Below are positions 26,337-35,718 of a stretch of 64,000 bases of DNA, in pieces; position 1 is the stretch's first letter, and each line of letters starts with the position of its first letter. The stretch lies in assembly GCF_003432065.1 (NCBI RefSeq), contig NZ_QWDE01000002.1, positions 930,001 to 994,000 of the forward strand. Direction: 5' to 3'. The notes under the pieces are model-generated. The model searched no databases. It was not told the origin of the DNA and saw nothing but the letters and a program-made list of their open reading frames with translations. This stretch comes from Mucilaginibacter terrenus. GTDB taxonomy: Bacteria; Bacteroidota; Bacteroidia; Sphingobacteriales; Sphingobacteriaceae. Made by a program: the position numbers and the translations under genes.

Positions 26337-28073
26337 ATGGCGAACGTAGCAGATCAACTGGTAGAAATGCTGGTAAAGGCGGGAGTGAAGAGGATATACG
26401 CGGTTACAGGTGACAGTTTAAACCAAGTTAATGATGCTGTACGTCGCGAAGGCAGCATACAATGGGTGCATGTTAGGCATGAGGAAGCTGGCGCTTATGC
26501 AGCCGGTGCCGAGGCGCAGCTTACGGGTAACATAGCATGTTGTGCCGGCAGCAGTGGGCCAGGGCACGTGCACCTGATAAATGGCTTGTACGATGCGCAC
26601 CGGTCCGGCGCGCCGGTTATAGCAATAGCTTCCACCGTTTCCAGCTATGAATTTGGTACCGAATACTTCCAGGAAACCAATACAATAAAGCTATTTGACG
26701 ATTGCAGCTTTTTTAACCACATAGCTACCACAGCTAAACAGATGCCACGCATGCTGCAAACCGCTATACAAACGGCTATACACCGTAAAGGTGTTGCGGT
26801 GCTGGGCTTGCCTGGCGATGTAACTGAGTTAGATGCAGAAGAATCGTTAACATCCGACGAAAACTACTACCCTGTGCCTGTAATAAGGCCATCTGATGCT
26901 GACCTGCAATCACTTGCAGCTATGCTGGAAGGACACAAGCGAATAACCATTTTTTGCGGGATAGGTGCAGCTGACGCGCATGACGAAGTGGTGCAGCTCT
27001 CACAATTGCTAAATGCGCCTGTAGCATACTCTTTCCGAGCAAAAATGGATATCCAGTATGATAATCCTAATGAAGTAGGCATGACCGGACTATTGGGTTT
27101 ACCATCCGGTTATCATAGCATGCATGAGTCGGACTTGCTGCTTCTGCTGGGTACAGATTTTCCGTACACCCAGTTTATGCCTACCGATTGCAAGATTGTA
27201 CAGGTGGATACCAAGCCCGAACGTATTGGCCGCCGCGCCAAGGTAGATGTAGGTTTATGCGGGTCTATAAAAGATACTTTGCAGGCATTGCTGCCTATTG
27301 TGAAGCAAAACGCTGATGATAGCTTCTTAAAGGCTCAGCTGGATTTTTATGCTGAGGTAAAGAAGAATATGCGGATCTACGTAGATGACGCAGGGAAGAA
27401 GGAAAATATGCACCCTGAGTTTATATCTACCCTGATAGACGAGCTGGCTGCCGAAGACGCCATTTTTACGGTTGATACCGGTATGTCGTGCGTGTGGGGA
27501 GCCAGGTACATTAATGCGACAGGTAAACGCAAGATGATAGGCTCTTTTAATCATGGCTCTATGGCCAATGCAATGCCGCAGGCTATCGGTGCAGCTTTGG
27601 CCTTTCCAGGAAGGCAGGTTATTGCGCTTTGCGGCGATGGGGGCCTTAGCATGCTGCTGGGCGATTTGGCCACCATTACGCAGTATAATTTACCTGTAAA
27701 GATTATCGTGTTTAATAATCGTTCGCTCGGGATGGTAAAACTGGAAATGGAAGTGGCCGGCTTACCAGACTGGCAGACCGATATGCATAATCCGGACTTT
27801 GCCATGGTTGCGAAGGCGATGGGGATAAAAGGGATTACAGTGAAGGACCCCGAAGAGGCTAAGCAGGCACTGCGCGAAGCATTAATGTATAACGGGCCGG
27901 CACTGGTAAATATCTTTACCGACCCTAACGCTCTTGCCATGCCGCCTAAAGTAGAACTGGGGCAGGTAAAAGGTATGGCACTATCGATGTCAAAATTAAT
28001 ACTTAGCGGTAAGATGGATGAAGTGCTGGATACAGTTAAGTCCAACTACAAACATCTTAAAGATTTAATATAA
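26337..28073 (+). CDS. poxB: Pyruvate oxidase / quinone-dependent pyruvate dehydrogenase (ThDP enzyme)
   Basis: 578 aa, FAD- and thiamine-diphosphate-dependent decarboxylase. It parallels E. coli PoxB along its length: AGVKRIYAVTGDSLN, catalytic-type E50 in VRHEEAGAYAAGAEAQL, AGSSGPGHVHLINGLYDAHR, YDNPNEVGMTGLLG, LLGTDFPYTQFMPTDCKI, GSFNHGSMANAMPQA and the ThDP/Mg motif GDGGLSMLLGD...VFNN. It would convert pyruvate to acetate and CO2 with electrons to the quinone pool. The C-terminal end is close in length to PoxB, whose last residues are the lipid-activated membrane anchor; here they are SNYKHLKDLI, so membrane activation is uncertain. Monocistronic, hairpin terminator follows. Confidence 0.9.
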   Translation: MANVADQLVEMLVKAGVKRIYAVTGDSLNQVNDAVRREGSIQWVHVRHEEAGAYAAGAEAQLTGNIACCAGSSGPGHVHLINGLYDAHRSGAPVIAIASTVSSYEFGTEYFQETNTIKLFDDCSFFNHIATTAKQMPRMLQTAIQTAIHRKGVAVLGLPGDVTELDAEESLTSDENYYPVPVIRPSDADLQSLAAMLEGHKRITIFCGIGAADAHDEVVQLSQLLNAPVAYSFRAKMDIQYDNPNEVGMTGLLGLPSGYHSMHESDLLLLLGTDFPYTQFMPTDCKIVQVDTKPERIGRRAKVDVGLCGSIKDTLQALLPIVKQNADDSFLKAQLDFYAEVKKNMRIYVDDAGKKENMHPEFISTLIDELAAEDAIFTVDTGMSCVWGARYINATGKRKMIGSFNHGSMANAMPQAIGAALAFPGRQVIALCGDGGLSMLLGDLATITQYNLPVKIIVFNNRSLGMVKLEMEVAGLPDWQTDMHNPDFAMVAKAMGIKGITVKDPEEAKQALREALMYNGPALVNIFTDPNALAMPPKVELGQVKGMALSMSKLILSGKMDEVLDTVKSNYKHLKDLI

Positions 28074-28086
28074 CAAATTGAAATGC

Positions 28087-28124
28087 CGGATGAGGGACGC
28101 AGCACCTGCTGCGTCCCTCATCCG
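28087..28124 (+). terminator. Strong hairpin terminator after poxB
   Basis: CGGATGAGGGACGCAG pairs perfectly with CTGCGTCCCTCATCCG (16 bp) around a 6-nt loop, followed by TTTAAATT. The T run is short, but the stem is very stable. Confidence 0.75.
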
Positions 28125-28158
28125 TTTAAATTGAGTTTACAAAAGATTAACTTAGCTA

Positions 28159-28824
28159 ATGAACACGCGCAGACAGCAAATACTGACCTACGTTCTCATC
28201 CTTATCAGCATCGGCTTTATTGCACTTACAGTATTAGTAAAGCTGTTCCCTATGTCTGTGCTGGATGTCGACTTTTCCAAAGCTGTTCAGCGCCACCAGA
28301 ACGCGTTCCTGGACGAAGCCATGTACATGGTAAGCTATCCCGGGTATATGCCGCAGTCGCCAATCCTTATTGCAGTCACCAGCATTATTTTACTAATATT
28401 AAAGTATAAGAAAGCCGCTTTGTATGTTGCGTTAACTGCTCTTGCCGGGTTGATCAGTACCATTATAAAAGCGCTGGTAAACCGCGAGCGCCCAACCGGT
28501 GATGTGGTGCGGGTGGTACTTAAAACAACACAGCAAAGTTTTCCCAGCGGGCATGTGCTGTTCTACGTTATCTTCTTTGGTTTCCTGGTTGTGCTTATGA
28601 ATCAATTGGAGGGTGTCCCAAAGGTAGTGCGCGCTATAGTGACTATCACAAGCCTGCTCATGATCTTTCTTATACCGCTATCCCGCATATACATGGGTGC
28701 ACATTGGTTTACAGACGTTACAGGCGGTTTCTTGCTTGGCCTGTTATGCTTGTACCTGTTATCGTGGCTGTACTTGCGAAAGCCTGCAAAAAGAGACGAA
28801 GCCCCGGTGGCGGAGACAAAATAG
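28159..28824 (+). CDS. PAP2-family membrane phosphatase
   Basis: 221 aa with about six transmembrane helices. The three phosphatase motifs are present: KALVNRERPTG (KxxxxxxRP), FPSGHVL (PSGH, catalytic His) and SRIYMGAHWFTDVTGG (SRxxxxxHxxxD). Family members dephosphorylate lipid phosphates such as undecaprenyl pyrophosphate, phosphatidylglycerol phosphate or lipid A phosphate at the periplasmic face; which one cannot be told. Placed between poxB and the DUF1624-type gene, same strand. Confidence 0.9.
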   Translation: MNTRRQQILTYVLILISIGFIALTVLVKLFPMSVLDVDFSKAVQRHQNAFLDEAMYMVSYPGYMPQSPILIAVTSIILLILKYKKAALYVALTALAGLISTIIKALVNRERPTGDVVRVVLKTTQQSFPSGHVLFYVIFFGFLVVLMNQLEGVPKVVRAIVTITSLLMIFLIPLSRIYMGAHWFTDVTGGFLLGLLCLYLLSWLYLRKPAKRDEAPVAETK

Positions 28825-28925
28825 ATGGTCTTGTTTTTACGAGTCAGAATTTTTGGTGCATCATGCTCCCTCTTGATAATGCCAACATATTTTCCGTATC
28901 TTCATCTGCATAAACCTTCATTACG

Positions 28926-30119
28926 ATGAAACCCGCAACAGATGCAGTAAAGCAACGGATACAATCAATCGATATCCTGCGTGGTGCTATCATGCTAATT
29001 ATGGCTATTGACCATACCCGCGATTTTCTTCATAAAGGCGGGCAGTTGTATGATGCTACCAATATGGGCACAACTTATCCGGCATTGTTCTTTACACGTT
29101 GGATAACCCATTTCTGCGCTCCTACCTTTGTGTTTTTAAGCGGTGTGTCGGTTTATCTTGCAGGTACACGGCGTACTAAATCAGAGTTGAGCAGCTTTCT
29201 TTTAAAGCGCGGGTTATGGCTGATTGTTGTCGAGGTGTTACTGATTACTTTTGCTTTCTCCCTAAATCCGCTGTACAACGCTTTTGCTTTACAGGTGATA
29301 TGGGCTATAGGGGTAAGCATGATCATATTAGGGCTCCTCATTTGGTTGCCGGTGCGGGTGATTGGCCTTATTGGATTGATCATAATTGTTGGGCACGATT
29401 ATATAACCACACTAAAACTTACACCTAATACCACAGAAGACACTCTAGTAAAGATCCTTTTTACAGCCAGGGGCTTTTTGATACCGCTGAATGCTAATCA
29501 TTTCATATTCGATCTTTACGCTATAATTCCCTGGACGGGCGTGATGCTGTTGGGATATACGTTTGGTACACTGTACAAAAGGGAGTATAACCCCGCCAGC
29601 CGAAAGCGGTTCCTGATATATTGTGGCCTGGCGGTATTTGCGTTGTTTTTAGTATTACGCTTTATGAACGGTTACGGAGATCCCGCACCATGGGCGGTAC
29701 AGAAGAACGGGATATTTACCTTTATGTCTTTCCTGAACGTAAGCAAGTATCCGCCATCATTAATGTACTGCTGTTTAACATTGTCTGTAGGGATGATCGT
29801 GTTGGCACTTACCGAAAACGCCACCGGTAAGCTGGCTGCCTTTTTTAAAGTTTACGGCAGTGTGCCGTTCTTTTACTATGTATTACATTTCTACCTCATA
29901 AGGACGATTACGATAGCCGTGTTCTTTGCTCAGGGTTTCAAAACTTCGCAGATCATAACGCCTAACATGCCATTTCTTTTTGACCCGCCGGGGATGGGCT
30001 TTAGTCTTGGAGTAACCTACTTGTGGTGGCTAGGTATCATACTAACCCTTTACTTCCCATGCAGGTGGTTCAGCAACTATAAGAAGACCCATAAGCAATG
30101 GTGGTTAAGCTACTTGTAA
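28926..30119 (+). CDS. DUF1624 / heparan-alpha-glucosaminide N-acetyltransferase-like membrane protein
   Basis: 397 aa, about ten transmembrane helices. The start RIQSIDILRGAIMLIMAIDHTRDF with HTRDF, and WITHFCAPTFVFLSGVSVYL, are the pattern of the DUF1624 (HGSNAT-like) acyltransferase family; C-terminal VFYYVLHFYLIR fits too. Probably transfers an acyl group to a sugar or glycan across the inner membrane; substrate unknown. Convergent with the thioredoxin gene. Confidence 0.85.
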   Translation: MKPATDAVKQRIQSIDILRGAIMLIMAIDHTRDFLHKGGQLYDATNMGTTYPALFFTRWITHFCAPTFVFLSGVSVYLAGTRRTKSELSSFLLKRGLWLIVVEVLLITFAFSLNPLYNAFALQVIWAIGVSMIILGLLIWLPVRVIGLIGLIIIVGHDYITTLKLTPNTTEDTLVKILFTARGFLIPLNANHFIFDLYAIIPWTGVMLLGYTFGTLYKREYNPASRKRFLIYCGLAVFALFLVLRFMNGYGDPAPWAVQKNGIFTFMSFLNVSKYPPSLMYCCLTLSVGMIVLALTENATGKLAAFFKVYGSVPFFYYVLHFYLIRTITIAVFFAQGFKTSQIITPNMPFLFDPPGMGFSLGVTYLWWLGIILTLYFPCRWFSNYKKTHKQWWLSYL

Positions 30120-30163
30120 CAGCAGCAACTTTACTGAATACTCTTCTGTAGCTGGCTTTCAGC

Positions 30164-30460
30164 TTAGATGTATTGGTTTAGCACTTGCTGCAATTGACTG
30201 GCTTGCATAACGCCGCTTTGGCGCCATTTACTTTGCCCGTTTTGAAACACCATTAAAGTGGGTACGCTTTGCACGTTATAAGCGCTTGCTGCCGAAGGAT
30301 TCTTGTCGATGTCTATCTTGATAATGGTGACCTTATCGCCCAGTGCGTCTTTCACCTGTTTTAATATAGGTGGCATCATTTTACACGGGCCGCACCACTC
30401 TGCAGAAAAGTCTACCAACACCGGTTTTTCCGACGCGATTATATCTTTAAAGTTTGCCAT
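30164..30460 (-). CDS. trxA: Thioredoxin
   Basis: 98 aa, cytoplasmic disulfide reductase. Active site WCGPCK (C23, C26), conserved VDFSAEW before it, cis-proline in VQSVPTLMVF. Slightly shorter than E. coli TrxA but complete. The sequence CAGGGAGAACGTC before the ATG gives a possible ribosome site. The ~230-nt upstream region carries repeated TGTTACA/TGATACA motifs, suggesting specific regulation. Confidence 0.95.
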   Translation of the reverse strand: MANFKDIIASEKPVLVDFSAEWCGPCKMMPPILKQVKDALGDKVTIIKIDIDKNPSAASAYNVQSVPTLMVFQNGQSKWRQSGVMQASQLQQVLNQYI

Positions 30461-30515
30461 GACGTTCTCCCTGGTTAATGTTGTGTATTACTGGCTATTC
30501 TAATAGTATAACAAG

Positions 30516-30671
30516 TGTATCATAATAAGGTGTTACACCTGATACACCTTTTTTCTGCTCTTTTTTGCTAAGTATTTGTTTTATAATAAGATGCATAAAT
30601 TACATGTTTAAACATGTTACACTTTTGCGATTCATGTTACAGTTTTTTGGCAATTTCAAGCTCATGATACA
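30516..30671. promoter_or_regulatory. Cluster of TGTTACA/TGATACA motifs upstream of the thioredoxin gene
   Basis: Motifs: TGTATCA 30516, TGTTACA 30531, TGATACA 30540, TGTTACA 30615 (inside a 16-nt palindrome ACATGTTTAAACATGT at 30602-30617), TGTTACA 30635, TGATACA 30665. The last three share CATGWTACA and are spaced 20 and 30 nt, whole helical turns apart. Candidate operator array. Confidence 0.45.
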
Positions 30672-30695
30672 GTGCTGCCCGCCTGATCAAACTGC

Positions 30696-31571
30696 TTAGT
30701 GCAATACCTTTTTACGCTCGGGTTTCAGGATGTGCGTGTCTTCAAGCCAGTCGGCAAGTCGTTCGGGCCAGTGGTTTATAGATACCAGCTTTCTGTTGGT
30801 ACCCATATTAAAAGCGTGATCGCCCTGGGCATACATATGCAGTTCTACAGGCACTTTAGCTTCGCGGTACCGCTGCAGCAATTGTATCAACGGAAGCGAG
30901 CAGCAGGCATCATCATTAGCAGCTACCAGGAAAGCTGGTGGCGCATCAGCACCGATGTGCTCAGGTACAAAGGAAGGGCCCGGGTACACCTGTACAATAA
31001 AATTTGGTTTGGCGTCCAGGCGGTCAATCGGGTCGGTGGCTTTGGGGTCACCTTTACCATTCTCAAAAGCGATCATGTCCACCACCTCTCCACCCGCCGA
31101 AAAGCCCATCAGGCCAATCCTGTTCGTATCTATAGCATACTTATCTGCCATGCTTCGTACCAGGCGCATAGCCCTGAAAACGTCCTGCTTGGGGTGTACA
31201 TCCACTTTATAAGGTGAAAGGGTGTCTCGTCCTAAACGGTATTTCAACACAAAAACGGTTATACCAAGGTTAGTGTAAAACTTCGCTGGGGCAACACCTT
31301 CGGAATTATACACCAGCAAACGGTGCCCGCCACCGGGACAAACCACCACCGCGGCACCGTTAGCCTTATCGGCAGGTGGTGCAAACACGGTAATAGATGG
31401 ATTGTGTATGTTGCGCACGTAGCAGTCTTTTGCAACCTCGGGCTCGTTGCGGCGGTTCTCGAAACCGGGCGCTCCTTTGGGCCAGAGAGGTATTACGGTT
31501 TGTGCATTCACAAATTCAACGCATAAAGTAAGCAAAGCCAATATTGGCAGATGACGTAAATTCTTCTTCAT
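30696..31571 (-). CDS. Exported alpha/beta hydrolase (esterase-like)
   Basis: 291 aa. Signal peptide (LPILALLTLCVEFVNAQ), then an alpha/beta-hydrolase domain with oxyanion motif CPGGGH, nucleophile in GFSAGGE, acid probably in ANDDACC and histidine in GDHAFNMG. The pattern IPLWPKGAPG near the mature N-terminus is typical of Bacteroidota carbohydrate esterase-like hydrolases (often annotated as acetylxylan esterase-like). Likely periplasmic; substrate not determined. Same strand as the neighbouring MBL-fold gene, 100 nt away. Confidence 0.85.
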   Translation of the reverse strand: MKKNLRHLPILALLTLCVEFVNAQTVIPLWPKGAPGFENRRNEPEVAKDCYVRNIHNPSITVFAPPADKANGAAVVVCPGGGHRLLVYNSEGVAPAKFYTNLGITVFVLKYRLGRDTLSPYKVDVHPKQDVFRAMRLVRSMADKYAIDTNRIGLMGFSAGGEVVDMIAFENGKGDPKATDPIDRLDAKPNFIVQVYPGPSFVPEHIGADAPPAFLVAANDDACCSLPLIQLLQRYREAKVPVELHMYAQGDHAFNMGTNRKLVSINHWPERLADWLEDTHILKPERKKVLH

Positions 31572-31671
31572 TCAGCGGCAGGTTATACAAATTGTATGAT
31601 TTCTCTTATAGTTTAAGACCACACAATTCAGTTATAAATATAGTGAATGAAGTTGTTTTATCGTTGCTATT

Positions 31672-32667
31672 TTACTGCATAAAATGCTTCCACCAGCCTG
31701 TATTTACCGGCCGACCGGCCTCTGTAGGCTGCCCTGGCTGAGGTAAGAAAAGGTTTATGTTTTTCTCAACGGCGTATTTTTCTATCCGCTCGGCGGGCTC
31801 ATACCATGCATGCGGAGCAAGGTTAAATGTACCCCAGTGAATGGGCATCATTATTTTGCCCTTAAGATCAATATGCGCGTTTGAGGCGTTATCCGGACCC
31901 ATATGTATGTCTGGCCAGTATTTGCCATAAGCGCCTATCTCCAGCATGGTAAGGTCAAACGGGCCATAAGTGTCACCTATTTCTTTAAATTGCGGTGAAT
32001 AACCAGAATCTGCACCGAAGTAGATGTTGTGTTCAGGTCCCTTAATTACAAACGACGACCACAAAGTTTCATCCCGGTTAAAAGCTCCCCGACCGGAAAA
32101 ATGCCTGGCAGGTGCTGCTGTAATACGGCAATCGCCAATTGTTACACTATCACCCCAGTCCACTTCATGGATGTAGTTTTTTGGCGTGCCCCAGCTCTCC
32201 AGGTACTTGCCCACACCTAAAGAACAGATGAAAGGGATTTGCTTATCCGCAAGAAACTTGATGGTGTCTTTATCAAGGTGATCATAATGATCATGGGAGG
32301 ATATAATAACGTCGATTTTCGGGAGCTCTGTTAATGCAAGTGGGGGTTGGAAAAAACGTTTTGGGCCGAAATATTGTGTGAACGATACCCTGTTGCTCCA
32401 GACAGGGTCGGTAAGTATACGTATGCCGTCTATCTCTATGATCAGGCTGGAATGGCCTATCCACGTTACCCGCAGGCCACTGGCGGGTGCTGTTTCATAA
32501 ACAGCAGGGTTGGTGCGAAAAGGCCCGAGTGTTTTCTTAGGTGTGTTCTCCGCCGAGTTATTAATGTATTCCTTTAAAATAGGAACCATTTTACCCAGTC
32601 CTGCTGCATCCGTAGGGATGGTATTAACAAACTTATTTCCTTCTTTACGTGATCCGGGTATGCTCAT
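31672..32667 (-). CDS. MBL-fold metallo-hydrolase (NAPE-PLD/UlaG-like)
   Basis: 331 aa, cytoplasmic. Metal site motif SSHDHYDHLDKDT, further ligands in APARHFSGRG, FGADSGYSP and IPIHWGTF-like MPIHWGTFNLAPHAW. The N-terminal half has RVTWIGHSSLIIEIDG, ILTDPVWS, the pattern of the phospholipase-D-like (NAPE-PLD) and UlaG lactonase branch of the superfamily. The real substrate is unknown. 52 nt downstream of the alpha/beta hydrolase gene on the same strand, so possibly one unit. Confidence 0.88.
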   Translation of the reverse strand: MSIPGSRKEGNKFVNTIPTDAAGLGKMVPILKEYINNSAENTPKKTLGPFRTNPAVYETAPASGLRVTWIGHSSLIIEIDGIRILTDPVWSNRVSFTQYFGPKRFFQPPLALTELPKIDVIISSHDHYDHLDKDTIKFLADKQIPFICSLGVGKYLESWGTPKNYIHEVDWGDSVTIGDCRITAAPARHFSGRGAFNRDETLWSSFVIKGPEHNIYFGADSGYSPQFKEIGDTYGPFDLTMLEIGAYGKYWPDIHMGPDNASNAHIDLKGKIMMPIHWGTFNLAPHAWYEPAERIEKYAVEKNINLFLPQPGQPTEAGRPVNTGWWKHFMQ

Positions 32668-32719
32668 GGTTGATGTTTCGCTTGTAAGGTGTAGACGAGC
32701 AAGTCGTAATATAATTTTA

Positions 32720-33550
32720 TCAAATAGCGAAAAACTCGATAGCTACGTCACAAAACTTTAATAATGGTGGCGGCAAGGTTTTTTCCAGCCATGGATGTTT
32801 GGCATTAAACACATGGTCTGCGCCTTCAATTACAACGTATCCGGCTGCGGGCTGTGCGTTACTCAGTTCATCTGCCTGGGTTAGCGGCACACTGGCATCC
32901 TGGTCGCCATGTACAATTAGCCAGGGCTGAATAATTTGCGAAGCTTTGCGCTGCACATCAAGGCGTTCCATGTTCTTTTCTACATCTTCAAGCAAAGTGA
33001 CGCGATAAGGCATGTCTTGCCCGGTACGTGCGTTGCGCATGTACATAACGCCCTGTAGCTTCCATTGCTCTTCGGCCTGTTTAGGCCAAAGGTTATAAAA
33101 GCTGGATATGGCAGCCTCGGTCACCAATTTTATTACACGGTCGTCTTCCGCTGTTTTAATGATGCTTATGGCGCCACCCATGCTATGGCCGATAAGGTAA
33201 ACGCCATTTGCGCGGGGAATAGCCGCGCCGCTGCAGGCAAAATCTATTACGTTCTTCAGGTCCTCCAGTTCAATCGAAAAAGTGTTGTCGCCAAAAGCTA
33301 TCAGGTCGGCAAACTCGGTGAGGTTGTCTGCAGTGGTGCCGTTATGTGAAAAGTTAAACTTCAGGAACCTAAAACCATGCTCGGCAAAATAACGGGCCAC
33401 CAGGTTATGGGCGCCCCAGTCTTTAAAACCGCGTATGCCGTGTGCAAATATCACCAGTGGTGCAGCAGGGTTTATATCGTCATACGTAATGTCGGCAGTG
33501 ATACCGCGGCCGTTTGCACCGGGGATGGTGTATTGCTCCTGGATGATCAT
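32720..33550 (-). CDS. Alpha/beta hydrolase (dienelactone hydrolase/serine peptidase-like)
   Basis: 276 aa, no signal peptide. Nucleophile GHSMGGAI, acid in VHGDQDASVPL, histidine in GADHVFNAKH; oxyanion region FAHGIRGFKDWGAHN. The lay-out is that of cytoplasmic esterase or prolyl-oligopeptidase-like hydrolases. Twenty-one nt downstream of the GNAT-nitrilase fusion gene, so co-transcribed with it. Confidence 0.88.
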   Translation of the reverse strand: MIIQEQYTIPGANGRGITADITYDDINPAAPLVIFAHGIRGFKDWGAHNLVARYFAEHGFRFLKFNFSHNGTTADNLTEFADLIAFGDNTFSIELEDLKNVIDFACSGAAIPRANGVYLIGHSMGGAISIIKTAEDDRVIKLVTEAAISSFYNLWPKQAEEQWKLQGVMYMRNARTGQDMPYRVTLLEDVEKNMERLDVQRKASQIIQPWLIVHGDQDASVPLTQADELSNAQPAAGYVVIEGADHVFNAKHPWLEKTLPPPLLKFCDVAIEFFAI

Positions 33551-33571
33551 CGTTTTGTTCTGAGTTACTTT

Positions 33572-35098
33572 TTATATCTTTTTACCGTTGAACATAATGC
33601 CATATATATCTGTCCGGCGGTCCTTTAGGTTTTGTACGCTGCCATATTCATGCAAGGCATCCAATACAGAAAGGTCTACGTCGGCTATCACAATCATTTC
33701 TGTGTTTGGGGTAGCCTCGGACTGGATACCGTTAGTTGGGAAACCAAAGTCTGACGGTGTAAATACTGCCGACTGCGCATAGCTGATGCCCATATTGTTT
33801 ACGTTAGGCAAGTTACCAACACATCCTGCAATGGCTACGTAGCACTCGTTCTCTACAGCCCTAGCCTGTGCGCAGAACTTCACGCGGTTAAAGCCATTTT
33901 GCGTATCGGTAAGGAAAGGTACAAACAGTATCTGCATATCCTGGCTGGCTAAAATGCGGGAAAGCTCCGGGAACTCCACATCATAACAGATGAGTATGCC
34001 GATTTTTCCCGCATCGGTATCAAAGGCTATCACTTCGTCGCCGCCGCGCATACCCCATGAGCTAATCTCCGACGGGGTGGGGTGTATCTTGGTGGTTTTT
34101 TCCATGCTGCCGTTGCGGCGGAACAGGTAGCTTACATTGTAAAGTGAGTCTTCTTCTATCTCCGGCATGCTGCCGGCGATGATATTAACATTGTACGACA
34201 CCGCCAGTTTAGAGAATGCCTCAATAATTGGCTGAGTAAACTGTGCCAGCTCGCGCATGGCCTTTGCCGCGTCAAGGTGGTTATACTCTGCCATCAGCGG
34301 GGTATTGAACAACTCGGGGAATAGCAGGAAGTCCGACTGGTAATCGCTCACTGCATCAACAAAGTACTCGGCATGTTTTAGCAGTTCGCTTATGTTATTA
34401 AAAGACCGCATTTGCCACTGCACCAACCCAATACGTACAACAGTTTTGTTGTTGATGACAGAACTAACTTCTTCATAATATACGTTGTTCCACTCTATAA
34501 GGGTAGCAAAGCCTTTAGAGCGGCTATCCTCCGGCAGGTAGTTACGCAGTATTTTACGTACGTGAAAGTCATTGGCTAACTGGAAGGACAAGGTAGGGTC
34601 GTATATCTCTTTATACTTTACCTTGTCTATATACTGCCGTGGGGTAAGGTCATTCTGGAATTTTTGGTAGTTGGGTATACGGCCGCCTGCAATTATACTC
34701 TTGAGGTTCAGTTTTTCGCAAAGTGCTTTACGTGCCTCGTACAAGCGCCTTGCCAGGCGCAATCCGCGGTATTTTGGGTGTACAAAAATGTCTATGCCGT
34801 ATAACACATCGCCTTTATCGGTGTGTGTTTTAAAGGTGCTGTCGCCCGTAATTTGCTTGTAAGTATGGTTGTCGCCAAACTTATGATAGTCGACTATAAT
34901 GGCCAGCGCGCAGCCAACCACCACATCGTTTACAGTTACGCATATTTGCCCCTCAGGAAAAAGTTTTATCAGCTTTTTAATCGAACCGGCGTCCCAGTAA
35001 TCCTCATCCATATCGAGGTAAGCCGACTTCATTGACTTTTTGAGCTCCTGGTAATCCTGCACGTCCAGGTTACGCAGTTCTATACTTTGCACGTCCAT
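33572..35098 (-). CDS. GNAT acetyltransferase - carbon-nitrogen hydrolase fusion
   Basis: 508 aa. Residues about 5-200 are a GNAT N-acetyltransferase domain (VHPKYRGLRLARRLYEAR is the acetyl-CoA loop). Residues about 220-508 are a nitrilase/amidase domain with catalytic E262 (LLFPELFN), K337 (KIHPTPSE) and C371 (ILICYDVEFPE). The fused arrangement is found in several bacterial phyla; from family knowledge the nitrilase part probably hydrolyses an amide and the GNAT part may act on the product or an amine. Specific substrate unknown. First gene of a two-gene unit with the hydrolase. Confidence 0.9.
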   Translation of the reverse strand: MDVQSIELRNLDVQDYQELKKSMKSAYLDMDEDYWDAGSIKKLIKLFPEGQICVTVNDVVVGCALAIIVDYHKFGDNHTYKQITGDSTFKTHTDKGDVLYGIDIFVHPKYRGLRLARRLYEARKALCEKLNLKSIIAGGRIPNYQKFQNDLTPRQYIDKVKYKEIYDPTLSFQLANDFHVRKILRNYLPEDSRSKGFATLIEWNNVYYEEVSSVINNKTVVRIGLVQWQMRSFNNISELLKHAEYFVDAVSDYQSDFLLFPELFNTPLMAEYNHLDAAKAMRELAQFTQPIIEAFSKLAVSYNVNIIAGSMPEIEEDSLYNVSYLFRRNGSMEKTTKIHPTPSEISSWGMRGGDEVIAFDTDAGKIGILICYDVEFPELSRILASQDMQILFVPFLTDTQNGFNRVKFCAQARAVENECYVAIAGCVGNLPNVNNMGISYAQSAVFTPSDFGFPTNGIQSEATPNTEMIVIADVDLSVLDALHEYGSVQNLKDRRTDIYGIMFNGKKI

Positions 35099-35145
35099 GA
35101 GTGGGTAACGGCATCGGCTTACATTTGTTTGTAATAAGCTTTAAG

Positions 35146-35553
35146 TTAGCGGCTAGCAGATTGGGTTGCGGGTTTATTCGGCAGGCTGTGCCACCACGCC
35201 CACAGTATAAGGAAGGGTTGTAATAACACCAGCCTTATCCAGGCTATTGTTGGGGTTACTGTTAAGCTGCCTAATTGCAGCGGCGCGTCTTTAACCATTT
35301 GGATGTGCACGGGCAGAAAGGCCAGCAGCATAAGTATTATACCGTAACAGGCAACCTTACGGCTTTGGGGGCGTATTGCTAATAACGCAAAAACAATTTC
35401 GGCAATGCCGGCAGCAATATTAAGAACAGCCGGATATGGTAAGTACCCCGGTATGATGCGAATGTATGATTCCGGGCTGCGAAAGTGGTTAAGTCCGGCG
35501 ATAAAGTAAAAAATGACCAAAATCACTACACTGATTTTTTTAAATATTTTCAT
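35146..35553 (-). CDS. DoxX-family small membrane protein
   Basis: 135 aa from MKIFKKISVV (an ATG four codons upstream is an alternative). Four transmembrane helices; FYFIAGLNHFRSPESYIRIIPGYLPYPAVLNIAAGIAE (blocks) fits DoxX-like proteins. Function unknown; relatives are linked to thiosulfate or redox stress. Divergent from hemA across a ~165-nt region that holds an ATTAAGATG...CATCTTAAT inverted repeat (35593-35626). Confidence 0.8.
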   Translation of the reverse strand: MKIFKKISVVILVIFYFIAGLNHFRSPESYIRIIPGYLPYPAVLNIAAGIAEIVFALLAIRPQSRKVACYGIILMLLAFLPVHIQMVKDAPLQLGSLTVTPTIAWIRLVLLQPFLILWAWWHSLPNKPATQSASR

Positions 35554-35592
35554 TTTTGCGAACATTTATTGTTAAAAACGGAATAATCTTAG

Positions 35593-35626
35593 ATTAAGAT
35601 GGATGTTTTTATGAAAACATCTTAAT
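35593..35626. repeat. Inverted repeat in the DoxX-hemA intergenic region
   Basis: ATTAAGATG and CATCTTAAT, 16 nt apart, between two divergent start codons; an overlapping AATCTTAGATTAAGATT repeat is next to it. Possible operator or transcript hairpin. Confidence 0.4.
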
Positions 35627-35668
35627 TTATAACCATTCTAAATACCTCTGTTTGACAAAGCCTTGACA

Positions 35669-35696
35669 TTGCATCATTAGAGGTATAGTATTTTTG
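35669..35696 (+). promoter_or_regulatory. Promoter of hemA
   Basis: TATTTTTG (35689-35696) matches TAnnTTTG. TTG at 35669 (17 nt spacing) or at 35663 (23 nt) may be the -33 box. The start codon is only about 22 nt beyond, so the leader would be very short. Confidence 0.6.
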
Positions 35697-35718
35697 TTGG
35701 GTCGAAATTTATACTGCT

